From Marinoscillum sp040218045 (GTDB taxonomy: Bacteria > Bacteroidota > Bacteroidia > Cytophagales > Cyclobacteriaceae), in the NCBI GenBank assembly GCA_040218045.1, contig JAVJQA010000055.1, positions 1 to 64,000 on the forward strand: DNA of 64,000 nucleotides. The letters run 5' to 3'. Each line of letters starts with the position of its first letter. Positions within the stretch are counted from its first letter, which is position 1. Position numbers and translations under genes: made by a program. The notes beneath the pieces were generated by a model that was not told the origin of the DNA, did no database searches, and was given only the letters and a program-made list of their open reading frames with translations. Of this stretch, positions 26,543 to 36,398 are shown piece by piece.

Positions 26543-27830
26543 GCTTGTTTAAAATAAATAATACGGTAAAGTAAAATGGCATCAATGGAATCTTGTACCG
26601 CATTAATGTCCCAAAATTAAACGTACTCACTCCCACCGCAAAAGCAAAGATCAGGGAGAAGGCGAAACAAAATACCAAAAAAGGATCTCCCATAAGTTGC
26701 GCAAACCTTCTATTTAGCAAAAATACTTTGACAGTAAAAAATATAGTCAAAATACTCTCTAAAGCTGCCAAGAGCATAACCGGGTTTTTCACTTCCCACA
26801 AATAAGGGCGAAACAATGATACGTTTATCGCCTGGGGCATCAACCTAATCATACTTGCCCAGGATCCATCCAACTGACCCAAATCATAACCTCCATCACC
26901 ACCGGTACGTGCGCCCCATCCATAGCGAATATCATAGGCATTAATAGCTGCTTGCTCAGCTATATTATCCAAAGAATACTTGGTACTTTCACTAGATATC
27001 TGGTTCAGGGCGAAATAGCCCGCTCCAGCGAAAATCACAAATAATATTGGAGCAATTAAAACCTTTACAGCCATATTTTTACTTGCCTTTATACCTTTCA
27101 GATAAAGCCAAACGAAGACCAATGGAACAAAACAAATAATAATATAAATCTTGATTGAGTAGATAACGAGCATTGCCACAACTGCAATAATCCAATTAAC
27201 AGGGTTCTTTTCCCTAAACTCAATGATATTAATCAAGGAATAGGTCAATAAACCCAGCGCACCAATAGTTATCGTATCCTTTAAAATTCCAGACCCCCAA
27301 AACACCACTGATGGCACAAAGAGTATTGCTATGGACAATCCAAACAGATGCTCCGGATATTTTCTGGTAAGCACACTAAACATTCCCCATAGACCACCAA
27401 AACTCGCCATAGAAAACAACAACGCAGTGCTACTATAAGTACTGAAAGTAAAAAGATTAAAAAATCCAGCAATTTTCACAATCATATACGAATGCGGATC
27501 ACGATAAAACCAAATATGTTGGCTATACTGAAATGTTTCTCCTGCATGTTGACCACCGTGATCAAGTAGAAGCGCAATACCTGTCATTGGTTGCTCTAAA
27601 AATGCAGTATATATCCATTTACTCTGGTTAAAATAATTAAAAGTATCCCCTCCGCCGTAGTAAAACTGATAGATTACACCAAGCATAATTGCACCAAAGA
27701 ACCGCGCCACTAAGGCAGGTATAAAATATTTTCGCGTCCGTGAATTTGTAACAAAAGGGCGAATGATATAAGCAAGACCCGTGAGTATCAGGAGATAAAT
27801 AGGTGTAATGAATAGATCCTGTACGGTCAT
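26529..27830 (-). CDS. Polytopic membrane protein, candidate glycan polymerase or GT-C enzyme
   Basis: This 433-aa protein has roughly ten to eleven membrane segments. A periplasmic-looking loop near residues 58-115 contains YYGGGDTFNYFNQSKWIY and WFYRDPHSYMIVKI. Another near 285-335 has RTGGDGGYDLGQLDGSW. Such architecture fits Wzy-type polymerases, O-antigen ligases or GT-C transferases, but I see no decisive family motif. Conserved acidic residues in the first loop (GGGD) would be worth comparing with GT-C DxD/ExD sites. It heads the operon that continues into the GT2 gene at 25607. Confidence 0.5.
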   Translation of the reverse strand: MTVQDLFITPIYLLILTGLAYIIRPFVTNSRTRKYFIPALVARFFGAIMLGVIYQFYYGGGDTFNYFNQSKWIYTAFLEQPMTGIALLLDHGGQHAGETFQYSQHIWFYRDPHSYMIVKIAGFFNLFTFSTYSSTALLFSMASFGGLWGMFSVLTRKYPEHLFGLSIAILFVPSVVFWGSGILKDTITIGALGLLTYSLINIIEFREKNPVNWIIAVVAMLVIYSIKIYIIICFVPLVFVWLYLKGIKASKNMAVKVLIAPILFVIFAGAGYFALNQISSESTKYSLDNIAEQAAINAYDIRYGWGARTGGDGGYDLGQLDGSWASMIRLMPQAINVSLFRPYLWEVKNPVMLLAALESILTIFFTVKVFLLNRRFAQLMGDPFLVFCFAFSLIFAFAVGVSTFNFGTLMRYKIPLMPFYFTVLFILNKREKS

Positions 27831-27912
27831 GTAGGGGTTTATCTCTAGCGAATGCCCTAAAATTAAACTTAAAAATACGGCTCTGCATGAATAGACTGGT
27901 TAATTTTATCTC

Positions 27913-29859
27913 ATGATCTTAAAGAGGGCAATAAATCTTTCTTTACCGTTGGTTCTTTTGACTGTACTGAGCTGTACATCGATGGAAGATAAAAAAGGAG
28001 ACGAAATAGTTCATGACACAGTATATGTTAACAAAGACCTGCCCAATATAACTATTGATAGCCTATTACAACTCCAACAATTAGTAGACGTTTATCAGGA
28101 CTCCCTACAGCAAATCAAAAGGAGTAAGAACTCGCCGGTCAAAATTATTGAGCGAGTGGATAGTTCAAAAGCTCAGGCAATACGAAAAGAGCTATCTCAA
28201 AAATCCCAGGCACTTTTGGAAGCCCTAAAGCAAATATCCGACCTGAAAGCCACATCCAGATTGTATTCCACACAAATTACTGGGCTCAGTTCTCAAGCCG
28301 ATTCACTGGAAATTCTTTTAGCCAATTACAATATGTCGTCAATTAAGGACTCAGTGGTTAACATCAATCTAAGAAAGCTTGAGTCTGAACTTTCGAGAGT
28401 AAGTGCTGCCTATAACAATCTGAAATCTGAAAAACAAAATGAAAACAGACATCTCTCTGGACAAATAGATTCTCTTCAAATACTCTTAAGTGCTGAACGC
28501 TCATCACAAGCTGCCATAGAAGCTGCAAAACCTTCAGAATTAAACAGCGAACCCTCTGTTAATCCCAGTGATAAGGAAAATTTAGTTCTTCTTGAAAAGT
28601 TGAAATTGATAGAAGCTAACCTTGCTAATTCCCTAAAAGAAAACGAAACTTTTAAATTGGATAAAGAATCAGAAGTGCAATTGTTAACACGACAAATAGA
28701 CTCGTTGAATAGGGCACTGACATTTCAAAAATCGCTACAAATAACAAATAAGTCAATAACGGAAAAAAAGTCAAATAAGGCCAACTCTGAAAGGCTATCA
28801 GAAGCCTTTCGTATTTATCTGGAAGCCAAGGCTATTGAGCCGAAGGATCCGACATTGGCCATGAAACTAATGAATTATGCTTATCAACTCAGCAAGGACT
28901 CAATAATTGAGGATTACTATGTCAACTTACCTCGTCATCATATTTTTTATGAAAATGTATTAAATGAAGTCGCACCTATTCGCCAGGCAAGCATTGGTTC
29001 CAATAGAATCATAGTGATATCCAATAAAGGAGCCGCATCGTATTATTCGTTTGAAAACAAAGATTCTGTATATCAAATCACCACATTTAATGGTGTAAGT
29101 ACTGCCAATATCTCAGAAAAATATATTTTGATATTGGGAGGAAAAAATGGATCAGTAAGATTGTACAATACTGCTCAGGAAAAAACCATCAGAACCCTAA
29201 ATGTGAGTAAAACTACAATCTCATCAGTGATTAATATTGGCAATCCAATGTATTCAGTTGCTGTAGGTACTGGAGAGAAAGAAGTGAAAGTTTTTGATAA
29301 GAAATTCAAAGAAGTCGCTTCGTTTGTAGGTATGAAAAGACCTGTAACTAGTATAGATGCAAATCCAAGTACCGGTTATATTGTCACCGGATGTGGAGAC
29401 TTAAACCCTCGGGTTTACAACCCTGATGGCAAACTGTTGCTCAAGGTGAAAGATCAGCCTGATAGTGTAGTCACGGTAGCTATATCTCCATCGAGCAAAT
29501 ACTTTCTATCCGCAAATAAAGACGGTAAAACCAAGATATGGACAACAGCGGGTGAACTTAAGGTCATTGGCCCTAATCATGATTCTCCAGTGATTAGTTC
29601 TGTTTTCATTACCGACCAACTTGTCGCCACCGGAGACAGTTCAGGGCAAATTCTTGTTTGGAATGGAAAGGGAGAAATTGTACATCAACTCAATGGTCAT
29701 CTTGATGCCATAACTTCACTAATCTACCGTGGAGGTAAAAACTTATACTCATCCAGTCTGGACGGTACCCTTAAAAAATGGACCTTGCAACTTCCTCAAA
29801 CTGAAGAGGATCTTCCTCCTTTATCGGAGGCTGAGAAAAAAAGATTCAATATCAATTGA
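27913..29859 (+). CDS. Lipoprotein with coiled coil and WD40-like propeller
   Basis: This 648-aa protein has a lipoprotein signal peptide ending in the lipobox LTVLSC (Cys21). Residues about 50-290 are heptad-rich coiled coil (for example SKAQAIRKELSQKSQALLEA). Residues about 297-335 read as a helical linker, EPKDPTLAMKLMNYAYQLSK, like the stretch before WD40 repeats in some Bacteroidota and STAND-type proteins. From about 345 to 625 there are repeated WD40-like blades, e.g. SKYFLSANKDGKTKIWT and NLYSSSLDGTLKKWTL. It probably sits on a membrane as a scaffold; partners are unknown. It is divergent from the glycan operon. Confidence 0.75.
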   Translation: MILKRAINLSLPLVLLTVLSCTSMEDKKGDEIVHDTVYVNKDLPNITIDSLLQLQQLVDVYQDSLQQIKRSKNSPVKIIERVDSSKAQAIRKELSQKSQALLEALKQISDLKATSRLYSTQITGLSSQADSLEILLANYNMSSIKDSVVNINLRKLESELSRVSAAYNNLKSEKQNENRHLSGQIDSLQILLSAERSSQAAIEAAKPSELNSEPSVNPSDKENLVLLEKLKLIEANLANSLKENETFKLDKESEVQLLTRQIDSLNRALTFQKSLQITNKSITEKKSNKANSERLSEAFRIYLEAKAIEPKDPTLAMKLMNYAYQLSKDSIIEDYYVNLPRHHIFYENVLNEVAPIRQASIGSNRIIVISNKGAASYYSFENKDSVYQITTFNGVSTANISEKYILILGGKNGSVRLYNTAQEKTIRTLNVSKTTISSVINIGNPMYSVAVGTGEKEVKVFDKKFKEVASFVGMKRPVTSIDANPSTGYIVTGCGDLNPRVYNPDGKLLLKVKDQPDSVVTVAISPSSKYFLSANKDGKTKIWTTAGELKVIGPNHDSPVISSVFITDQLVATGDSSGQILVWNGKGEIVHQLNGHLDAITSLIYRGGKNLYSSSLDGTLKKWTLQLPQTEEDLPPLSEAEKKRFNIN

Positions 29860-29888
29860 GTAAAAGTCACATTCTTGAGAACTATTTT

Positions 29889-30896
29889 TTAAGACAGAGA
29901 CAATGACTCAAAGGTCTTCTGCCATTTAACTTCGGAATCTAACATTTCTGAGATCCCCAGTTTTGGATACCAACCCAATACTTCTTTAGCTTTACGGTTA
30001 TTTGAATATATGGCCGGAATATCCCCTTCTCTTCTTTCCAAAAATTCAACATGCGTGCCTGGGAATATCTTCTGCAAAGCATTGATGACTTCTAGCACGG
30101 TAATACCTTTTCCGCTACCCAAATTGAAGGTTTCAAAATACGCTTTCTGGCTATATTCAAGGGAATTAATATGACCAATTGCTAAATCCGAAACGTGAAT
30201 AAAATCTCTGATGCAACTTCCATCTCTGGTTTCATAGTCGCTTCCATAAAGCTGAAAACTCTCACCCAGGGAAGCCCTTCTGACCAAATTAGGAATGACA
30301 GGACTCTCCTCTTTGTTCAGCTCGCCTAAAAGTCCACTTAAATCCGCCCCGGCCGGATTAAAATACCTCAAATTGACACATTCGATCTTACTACTTCTGG
30401 CAAAATCTCTCACTATGTCCTCACCAACCTTTTTAGTTAAGGAGTAAGGTGAAAGTTGCTCTTGTGCTACAGGAGTAGTCTCGTCTACAGGACTTACTAC
30501 ATTCTCACCATACACGGAGCAACTGGATGAAAAGACAAATCTTTTCACACGGTACTTATCACACATTTTTAGAACGGTCAGAAGTCCACTGATATTATTT
30601 TGATAATATTTTACCGGATCTCCTAAAGATTCTGGTATCGATTTATAGGCGGCAAGATGAATTACAAAATCAAATTTTTCTTTCTCAAAAACCTTATCGA
30701 CCTGTTCTTCATTTAATATATTGATCGTATAATTCTTGATGCCGTATCCTATTAACGTTGCTAGTTGAGATTGGATTATTCCAGAAGAATTACAGAAGTT
30801 ATCCATAGAATATGCCGCATAGCCTTTTTTACTTAGCTCTTGCATTGTATGCGACCCGATATACCCCATCCCTCCTGTAACTAATACTTTTTTCAC
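29889..30896 (-). CDS. galE: UDP-glucose 4-epimerase
   Basis: This 335-aa extended short-chain dehydrogenase interconverts UDP-glucose and UDP-galactose. It has the NAD site GGMGYIGSH (8-16), the catalytic serine region SSCSVYG (124-130) and YSLTK (Y151, K155). DGSCIRDFIHVSDLAIGH follows near 228-245, as in GalE. The start is GTG at 30896. It converges with the WD40-like lipoprotein gene. It plausibly supplies UDP-Gal to the glycan locus. Confidence 0.95.
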   Translation of the reverse strand: MKKVLVTGGMGYIGSHTMQELSKKGYAAYSMDNFCNSSGIIQSQLATLIGYGIKNYTINILNEEQVDKVFEKEKFDFVIHLAAYKSIPESLGDPVKYYQNNISGLLTVLKMCDKYRVKRFVFSSSCSVYGENVVSPVDETTPVAQEQLSPYSLTKKVGEDIVRDFARSSKIECVNLRYFNPAGADLSGLLGELNKEESPVIPNLVRRASLGESFQLYGSDYETRDGSCIRDFIHVSDLAIGHINSLEYSQKAYFETFNLGSGKGITVLEVINALQKIFPGTHVEFLERREGDIPAIYSNNRKAKEVLGWYPKLGISEMLDSEVKWQKTFESLSLS

Positions 30897-31030
30897 ACTT
30901 AAGTTCTTTTAAAAACCGCCATCAATACACCGCAAATCCAAAATGTGACTTCCTTTGATTCATGTTTCATTAGCTTAAATTAATGGACATTGCTTGTAAA
31001 TTTATCAATATCAACCAAACATAGAATCAT

Positions 31031-32209
31031 TCACAACTCACTCAACCTATCCCGGGCTTCTTTATTGGCTCCATGACTTCTTTTGGTGAGTTTTTTAACT
31101 TTCTTAAAATATTCCTTAGCCAAATCCTCATCCTTTTCCTTCAGAGCTATTCGGCCTAAATGCAGTACTGAGTAAATGTAATAACCCATATCGGTAGCCT
31201 CTGCAGCCTCTCCATATTCCATAGCTAGATTAAAATACTTTTTTGAATCCTCATAGTTATGCTGCATTTCATAGATATGGCCAAGAAAAAAGGATGCATA
31301 CCTTCCAGAATTGTACTCGTACCCTGCATAAGTACTGTCTATTCTATCCAAAATGGAAAGGGATTCCTCAATGGCATTAGGGTATCTTCCCGTCTGATAC
31401 AAAAGACGCGCGTAGAAGCGATGGAAGTAGGCATTTCTTGGAAACGTTTGATGCAGATATTCGGCCAATTGTAAAGAGGCCATGACATCATTCTCTTCAA
31501 AATAAGAAATTCGCATCAGGTAATATTGAGCCTCGGTGCGGGTATAAAAAGCATTCCGGGCCACTATTTTGAGCTGTTGAATGCCTTTCTCCTTGTCGCC
31601 ATCAGGAAATATGGCCATTATTGGTTTTAACAATGGATAGTTCTCCGGCACCCATTCAGCATAATAGTTAAACAGCGCATCTCCAAAAAGGAGCTCGGGA
31701 CTCAGATCGCCATTGCCCCTGCACTCTTCCAGGTAATTCATGGCATTCTTCCCAGCAAATGCAGACTTGCCCCAATCATGCCTCTCAGAATACAACCGGC
31801 CTTTAAACGCATGGGTGGCTGCCAGAAAAAACGCACCTTCTACCTTGTTGAGTTCTTTGTACATGCGTTCCGCCAACATCATGGAAGTGTCCATGTAGGC
31901 ATGAAAGGTTGCATCATACTGCTTATTATCAAAGTTTGGCAGGATACGCCACCAGTAGTTCAGTCCCATAAGAAAATATGGAAGAGGATGCCACCCGTAT
32001 TCCTTTTTCAGGTACCTGAAATGAGACATGGATCTTTCAAACTGAAAATTATACATGTCATTAATCGCCTGAGTAGCCTCCATCTGGATAAATGGATTGG
32101 AAAGTAAACTGTAATTACTATCTATTGGAACCCTGGGGACCGCCTGCGTATATCCCTGATGCATTCCATAAACCAACAAAAAACAAACGATGTATTTTTT
32201 CATACCCAT
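31031..32209 (-). CDS. Secreted TPR-repeat protein
   Basis: This 392-aa protein starts with a signal peptide (MKKYIVCFLLVYGMHQGYTQ; either the first Met or the third codon could start it). Helical pairs with TPR spacing fill the rest, for example AYFHRFYARLLYQTGRYPNAIEESL near 254-278 and YNYEDSKKYFNLAMEYGEAAEAT-like repeats near 320-340. Likely periplasmic. It stands alone between galE and a divergent membrane-protein gene. No specific partner can be named. Confidence 0.7.
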   Translation of the reverse strand: MGMKKYIVCFLLVYGMHQGYTQAVPRVPIDSNYSLLSNPFIQMEATQAINDMYNFQFERSMSHFRYLKKEYGWHPLPYFLMGLNYWWRILPNFDNKQYDATFHAYMDTSMMLAERMYKELNKVEGAFFLAATHAFKGRLYSERHDWGKSAFAGKNAMNYLEECRGNGDLSPELLFGDALFNYYAEWVPENYPLLKPIMAIFPDGDKEKGIQQLKIVARNAFYTRTEAQYYLMRISYFEENDVMASLQLAEYLHQTFPRNAYFHRFYARLLYQTGRYPNAIEESLSILDRIDSTYAGYEYNSGRYASFFLGHIYEMQHNYEDSKKYFNLAMEYGEAAEATDMGYYIYSVLHLGRIALKEKDEDLAKEYFKKVKKLTKRSHGANKEARDRLSEL

Positions 32210-32332
32210 GAGGTTACCCTAAAAACGATTTTGGCAACTATTGTTCCAAACTTCCTCCATTTCACTAAATAAATAGTCCTGTTCAAAGAATTTATCAGGT
32301 CATTATTGAAAAATTATCTCAAATTAGTCTCC

Positions 32333-32983
32333 ATGAAATGGTTAAAGAGTGCACAAGGCAAGTTTATTGAAGACTGGTATAGCATGGACGGAAAAGCCTT
32401 CTTTGTGGTTTTATGTTTGCTGTATTTTTCCACATTTCTGATAAAAAGAATGTTCATCATCGATAACATCGCCGCTTTTGAAATCCTGCAGGAACGGGGA
32501 GAAATGTGGATCATGAACTTGTTTTTCGGACTTCAATATTTTTCAGTCCCTCTTTTCCTAGCCTGGAAATTCACACTTACAGCGTTTATTTTATGGACAG
32601 GATGCTTTTTATTTGGCTACAGGGTCACCTATGCCCAGCTCTGGAAAATGGTGATGATCATGGAGATCATCTTTATTGTACCAGAATTGCTCAAAGTAGT
32701 GTGGTTCACTGCCGTGGACACAGACCCAAATTATCATGACTATACAGCATATTACCCGCTGAGTATGATCAATTTCTTTGATTACGAGTCCATTGGTTCC
32801 AAGTGGCACTATCCACTTAAGGCACTGAATGTATTTGAGCTTATCTATTGGGGTTTACTAATTTGTGGGGTTTACTGGCTAAGCAATAAAAAACTCAACA
32901 TCTCTGTTGCCATCGTGGGCTCTTCCTACGTACTTTTCTTTTTGCTTTGGTTGGGATATTACCTAATCGTATATAAAACCTAG
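32333..32983 (+). CDS. Conserved membrane protein of unknown function
   Basis: This 216-aa protein has about five membrane segments, at approximately residues 20-40, 60-80, 85-105, 110-130 and 170-215. I chose the ATG at 32333 rather than the TTG at 32306 because it gives MKWLKSAQGKFIEDW without losing membrane structure. The charged amino end followed by a Yip1-like multi-span layout is all that can be said. It is divergent from the TPR gene. Confidence 0.6.
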   Translation: MKWLKSAQGKFIEDWYSMDGKAFFVVLCLLYFSTFLIKRMFIIDNIAAFEILQERGEMWIMNLFFGLQYFSVPLFLAWKFTLTAFILWTGCFLFGYRVTYAQLWKMVMIMEIIFIVPELLKVVWFTAVDTDPNYHDYTAYYPLSMINFFDYESIGSKWHYPLKALNVFELIYWGLLICGVYWLSNKKLNISVAIVGSSYVLFFLLWLGYYLIVYKT

Positions 32984-33072
32984 AGAATCAATAATTGCAG
33001 TTAAATTTGATGGGTTAACACTTTTAACTCACTAACCTCCTTACACATAAAAAATCCGTAAAACAACCTCTT

Positions 33073-33206
33073 AAACACCCCAAAACTGTCTTTTCGACAT
33101 TAGGAGAAATCTTTTTCATTTAAAAAACTGATTGAATTTTTACAATTTTCGAACAAATCAGGACGATATCTCCATTTCATTGCGATATGACAGTTTTGGG
33201 GTGTTT
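33073..33206. repeat. Perfect 18-bp inverted repeat with 98-nt spacer
   Basis: AAACACCCCAAAACTGTC (33073-33090) is repeated exactly inverted at 33189-33206 and is followed by a T-rich tract. The spacer holds a possible inner pairing (GGAGA near 33103 with TCTCC near 33169). It lies in the 367-nt gap between the membrane-protein gene and the DUF2723 gene, which otherwise shows no gene. It could be a structured RNA, a long terminator or a small insertion. Confidence 0.65.
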
Positions 33207-33350
33207 TTATCTCAAACTCAGATTAACCAATTCAGAATTCTTGTGACCTGAATTGAAGAAGAAGGCACTTACACCGGATATAAAAATTTGATTCCTCCTG
33301 ATTATTATCCATTATTACTAATTTCGCCAAGTTGACTCAAAACTATCACA

Positions 33351-36300
33351 ATGGGATACCAAAGAATTAATGTCATTACAGGTTGGTTAATTTTTGCAAT
33401 TGCGCTTGTAGTTTATGCAATGACTATAGAACCTACCGCCAGTTTCTGGGATTGTGGGGAATTTATTGCGTGTTCATATAAGTTAGAAGTACCTCACCCT
33501 CCGGGAGCACCGTTCTTCCTACTAATAGGCCGGCTCTTTTCCATGTTTGCTGCCGGAGATGTAGAAAGTGTTGCTTATTGGGTAACCATGGTGAGTGTAG
33601 TGAGTAGCGCATTCTCCATTCTATTCCTTTTTTGGTCTATCACACACCTTGTAAAACGAGTGCTGAAAATAGTAAAAGGCACCGAAACTGTGGAGCAAAC
33701 CATTTTAATCATGGGTGCTGGGGTGGTTGGTGCATTGTCATGTACTTTCTCGGATTCATACTGGTTCAGTGCGGTTGAGGCAGAAGTTTATGGCATGTCC
33801 GCTTTCTTCACCGCTTTTGTGTTTTGGGCCATCCTTAAATGGGAAAATATTGAAAACGAATCTGATCGTAATAAATGGATCATTCTGATTGCATACACTA
33901 TTGGATTATCAATAGGCGTTCACTTGCTGAACCTGGTAACACTTCCTGCTCTTGGACTGATCATCTATTTCAAATACAACGAACAGGTAACCAAGCGAGG
34001 CATCTTCTTAACCATGCTTGCTGCAGGGGCTGCTATCATCCTGATCATGTCAGGTGTCATCACCGGCCTGCCATCTTTGGCTGGTTCACTTGAGATCTTT
34101 TTCGTCAATGGGCTTGGCTTGCCATTTGGTTCTGGAGTGATCTTTTTCGGAGTTGCCTTTATAAGTGCCTTGGTCTATGGTATTTTCTATTCCATTAAAA
34201 AGCAAAAATTGAGACTGAATACGATTCTACTGTGTTTTGCTTTTGTCATGATCGGATATTCGTCGTACACGCTTGTACTTATAAGAAGTAGCTACAATCC
34301 TCCAATCGATGAAAATAATCCAGAGGACATCCTTTCTTTCGTGTCCTACTTAAAAAGGGAGCAGTATGGAAGCCGACCATTATTCCATGGTCAGTATTTC
34401 ACAGCTGAAGTAACCAGCCAGAAACAAGGATCGCCAACTTATATGAGAGGTGAGGACAAATATGAGATCAAAGACTACAAGCTTGATTATATCTATGACC
34501 CTTCCCAAACTACAATTCTACCAAGGATGTATAGTGGCAGTGAACCTCATAAAAGAAGGTATAGAGAGATCACAGGGCTACAACCAGGAGAAAAACCAAG
34601 CTTTGGTGACAACCTTTACTTTATGTTTAGACACCAGGTGGGGACCATGTACATGAGATATTTCCTCTGGAACTTCTCTGGAAGAGAATCAGATAAACAA
34701 GATGCAAGTTGGGTAGGGCTGCGTGACGCTTTCGAAACTGATCTACCATCTTTGCTTCAGGAAAATAGAGGAAGGAATATTTACTATTCTTTACCGCTCG
34801 TATTAGGCTTGCTTGGAATCTTCATTCAATACAAAAAAGACGTTAAGTACTTCTCCGTGACATTGCTCCTGTTTTTCCTTACCGGGGTGGCGCTTGTGCT
34901 TTACCTAAACTCTCCGCCTGTGGAGCCCAGGGAGCGGGATTATATTTATTCAGGGTCATACTATGTCTTTGCCATCTGGATAGGGTTTGGAGTACTCGCC
35001 ATTTATGATTTACTCGGAGCTGTTTTAAAGAATAAACGAGTATTGGCTGTGGTATCATTCATTCTGGCCATGGCCATCCCAACGGTAATGGTAGCAGAAA
35101 ACTGGGACGATCATGATCGATCTGACAGGTACTTCTCTGTGGATGCAGCTAAAAACTATCTGGACACCTGTGCACCTAATGCTATTATCTTCACCGGAGG
35201 TGACAATGACACTTTCCCGTTGTGGTATGTACAGGAGGTAGAAGGGTTCAGAACTGACGTGCGAGTGATTGTATTGAGCTATTTCAATACAGATTGGTAC
35301 ATTAGTCAAATGATGCGTCCAGCATACGAATCAGAGGCCCTACCGTTTAGTCTTGAGCTTAAAAATTATCAAAATGGGGGATTCAATGATTTTCTTCCGG
35401 TAGTTGAAAATCCAAGCATTAAAGGGGCTATTAACGCTAACCGATTCCTCGATCTTGTGAAGCAGGAGCATAAAGGTTTAAGGATTCCGCTGAGCACAGG
35501 ATCATTCTATAACTCTGTGCCTTCACGGCAGATGTTTATGAATGTAAACCTGGACAAAGTAAGATCTCTTGGCATTATCCCTGAGAACCTGGAGGACAGG
35601 GTAGTAGACAGACTAGAGTGGAAAATAAATGGCAGAGGACTTGAGAAGAGTGACCTTGGAGTAATTGATCTGATCGTGAATACGGATTGGGAAAGACCAA
35701 TTTACTTCAATACCACGTCTTTGGCTTCTGTGAATTTCGATATCCGACGATATGTGGTTCAGGAAGGTATTGCCTACAGACTGCTTCCTGTAAAAAATCC
35801 TGATCCGCAGGATTATCAGGTTGACCTGGAGAGAATGTATGACAATGTGATGAACAAGTATCAGTGGAGAGAACTAGACAACCCTGATGTTTACTACTCA
35901 GAGGATTACAGAAGTTTCTGCTTAAATCACCGCTCGGCATTTAATTCATTGGCTATCTCACTCATGGAAAATGAAGAATATGACAAAGCCGCTGAAGTAA
36001 TGAAAAAGAGTCTGGCAGTGATTCCGAACGAATCCATTCCTTATGACTACTTCAATGTTCAGCAGGTAAGTGTACTCCTGGAATTGGACAAACTTACGTC
36101 TGGGCTAGAGTCTGAGAGTTCTGAAGTAAATAGCTCTGAAATGAAGAGTTTGGCTGATAACATCGCTGCCATCACCTCCAAAAATGCGGAAGAGATGCTC
36201 GACTATTATTTCGAATCTGGCCACTACAACTCGTCAGAGCTACAGCAGAACCTACTCTCTCTCAACCAACTGGCAAGAGCATATCGTGCTACTGGTTATA

Positions 36301-36374
36301 GGGAAGAAGCTGCCAAGTATGAGGAGATATTCAACAAATACTATAAGACTTTTCAGACCAATCAAGGTCAATAA
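33351..36374 (+). CDS. DUF2723 (GT117-like) membrane protein with C-terminal TPR-like region
   Basis: This 1007-aa protein has about ten membrane segments in its first 330 residues and again near 475-585. The first loop carries FWDCGEFIACSYKLEVPHPP (32-51), the DUF2723 hallmark with conserved acidic residues. The family is classed with GT-C enzymes; human TMEM260, an O-mannosyltransferase, shares the domain. A large soluble domain with FTGGDNDTFPLWYVQE near 610-625 follows, then helical TPR-like repeats from about 855. A role in protein or glycan mannosylation is inference. It is the longest gene in the window and is followed by a REPIN-like element. Confidence 0.8.
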   Translation: MGYQRINVITGWLIFAIALVVYAMTIEPTASFWDCGEFIACSYKLEVPHPPGAPFFLLIGRLFSMFAAGDVESVAYWVTMVSVVSSAFSILFLFWSITHLVKRVLKIVKGTETVEQTILIMGAGVVGALSCTFSDSYWFSAVEAEVYGMSAFFTAFVFWAILKWENIENESDRNKWIILIAYTIGLSIGVHLLNLVTLPALGLIIYFKYNEQVTKRGIFLTMLAAGAAIILIMSGVITGLPSLAGSLEIFFVNGLGLPFGSGVIFFGVAFISALVYGIFYSIKKQKLRLNTILLCFAFVMIGYSSYTLVLIRSSYNPPIDENNPEDILSFVSYLKREQYGSRPLFHGQYFTAEVTSQKQGSPTYMRGEDKYEIKDYKLDYIYDPSQTTILPRMYSGSEPHKRRYREITGLQPGEKPSFGDNLYFMFRHQVGTMYMRYFLWNFSGRESDKQDASWVGLRDAFETDLPSLLQENRGRNIYYSLPLVLGLLGIFIQYKKDVKYFSVTLLLFFLTGVALVLYLNSPPVEPRERDYIYSGSYYVFAIWIGFGVLAIYDLLGAVLKNKRVLAVVSFILAMAIPTVMVAENWDDHDRSDRYFSVDAAKNYLDTCAPNAIIFTGGDNDTFPLWYVQEVEGFRTDVRVIVLSYFNTDWYISQMMRPAYESEALPFSLELKNYQNGGFNDFLPVVENPSIKGAINANRFLDLVKQEHKGLRIPLSTGSFYNSVPSRQMFMNVNLDKVRSLGIIPENLEDRVVDRLEWKINGRGLEKSDLGVIDLIVNTDWERPIYFNTTSLASVNFDIRRYVVQEGIAYRLLPVKNPDPQDYQVDLERMYDNVMNKYQWRELDNPDVYYSEDYRSFCLNHRSAFNSLAISLMENEEYDKAAEVMKKSLAVIPNESIPYDYFNVQQVSVLLELDKLTSGLESESSEVNSSEMKSLADNIAAITSKNAEEMLDYYFESGHYNSSELQQNLLSLNQLARAYRATGYREEAAKYEEIFNKYYKTFQTNQGQ

Positions 36375-36398
36375 GGGCTGAACTAATACTAATTAATC

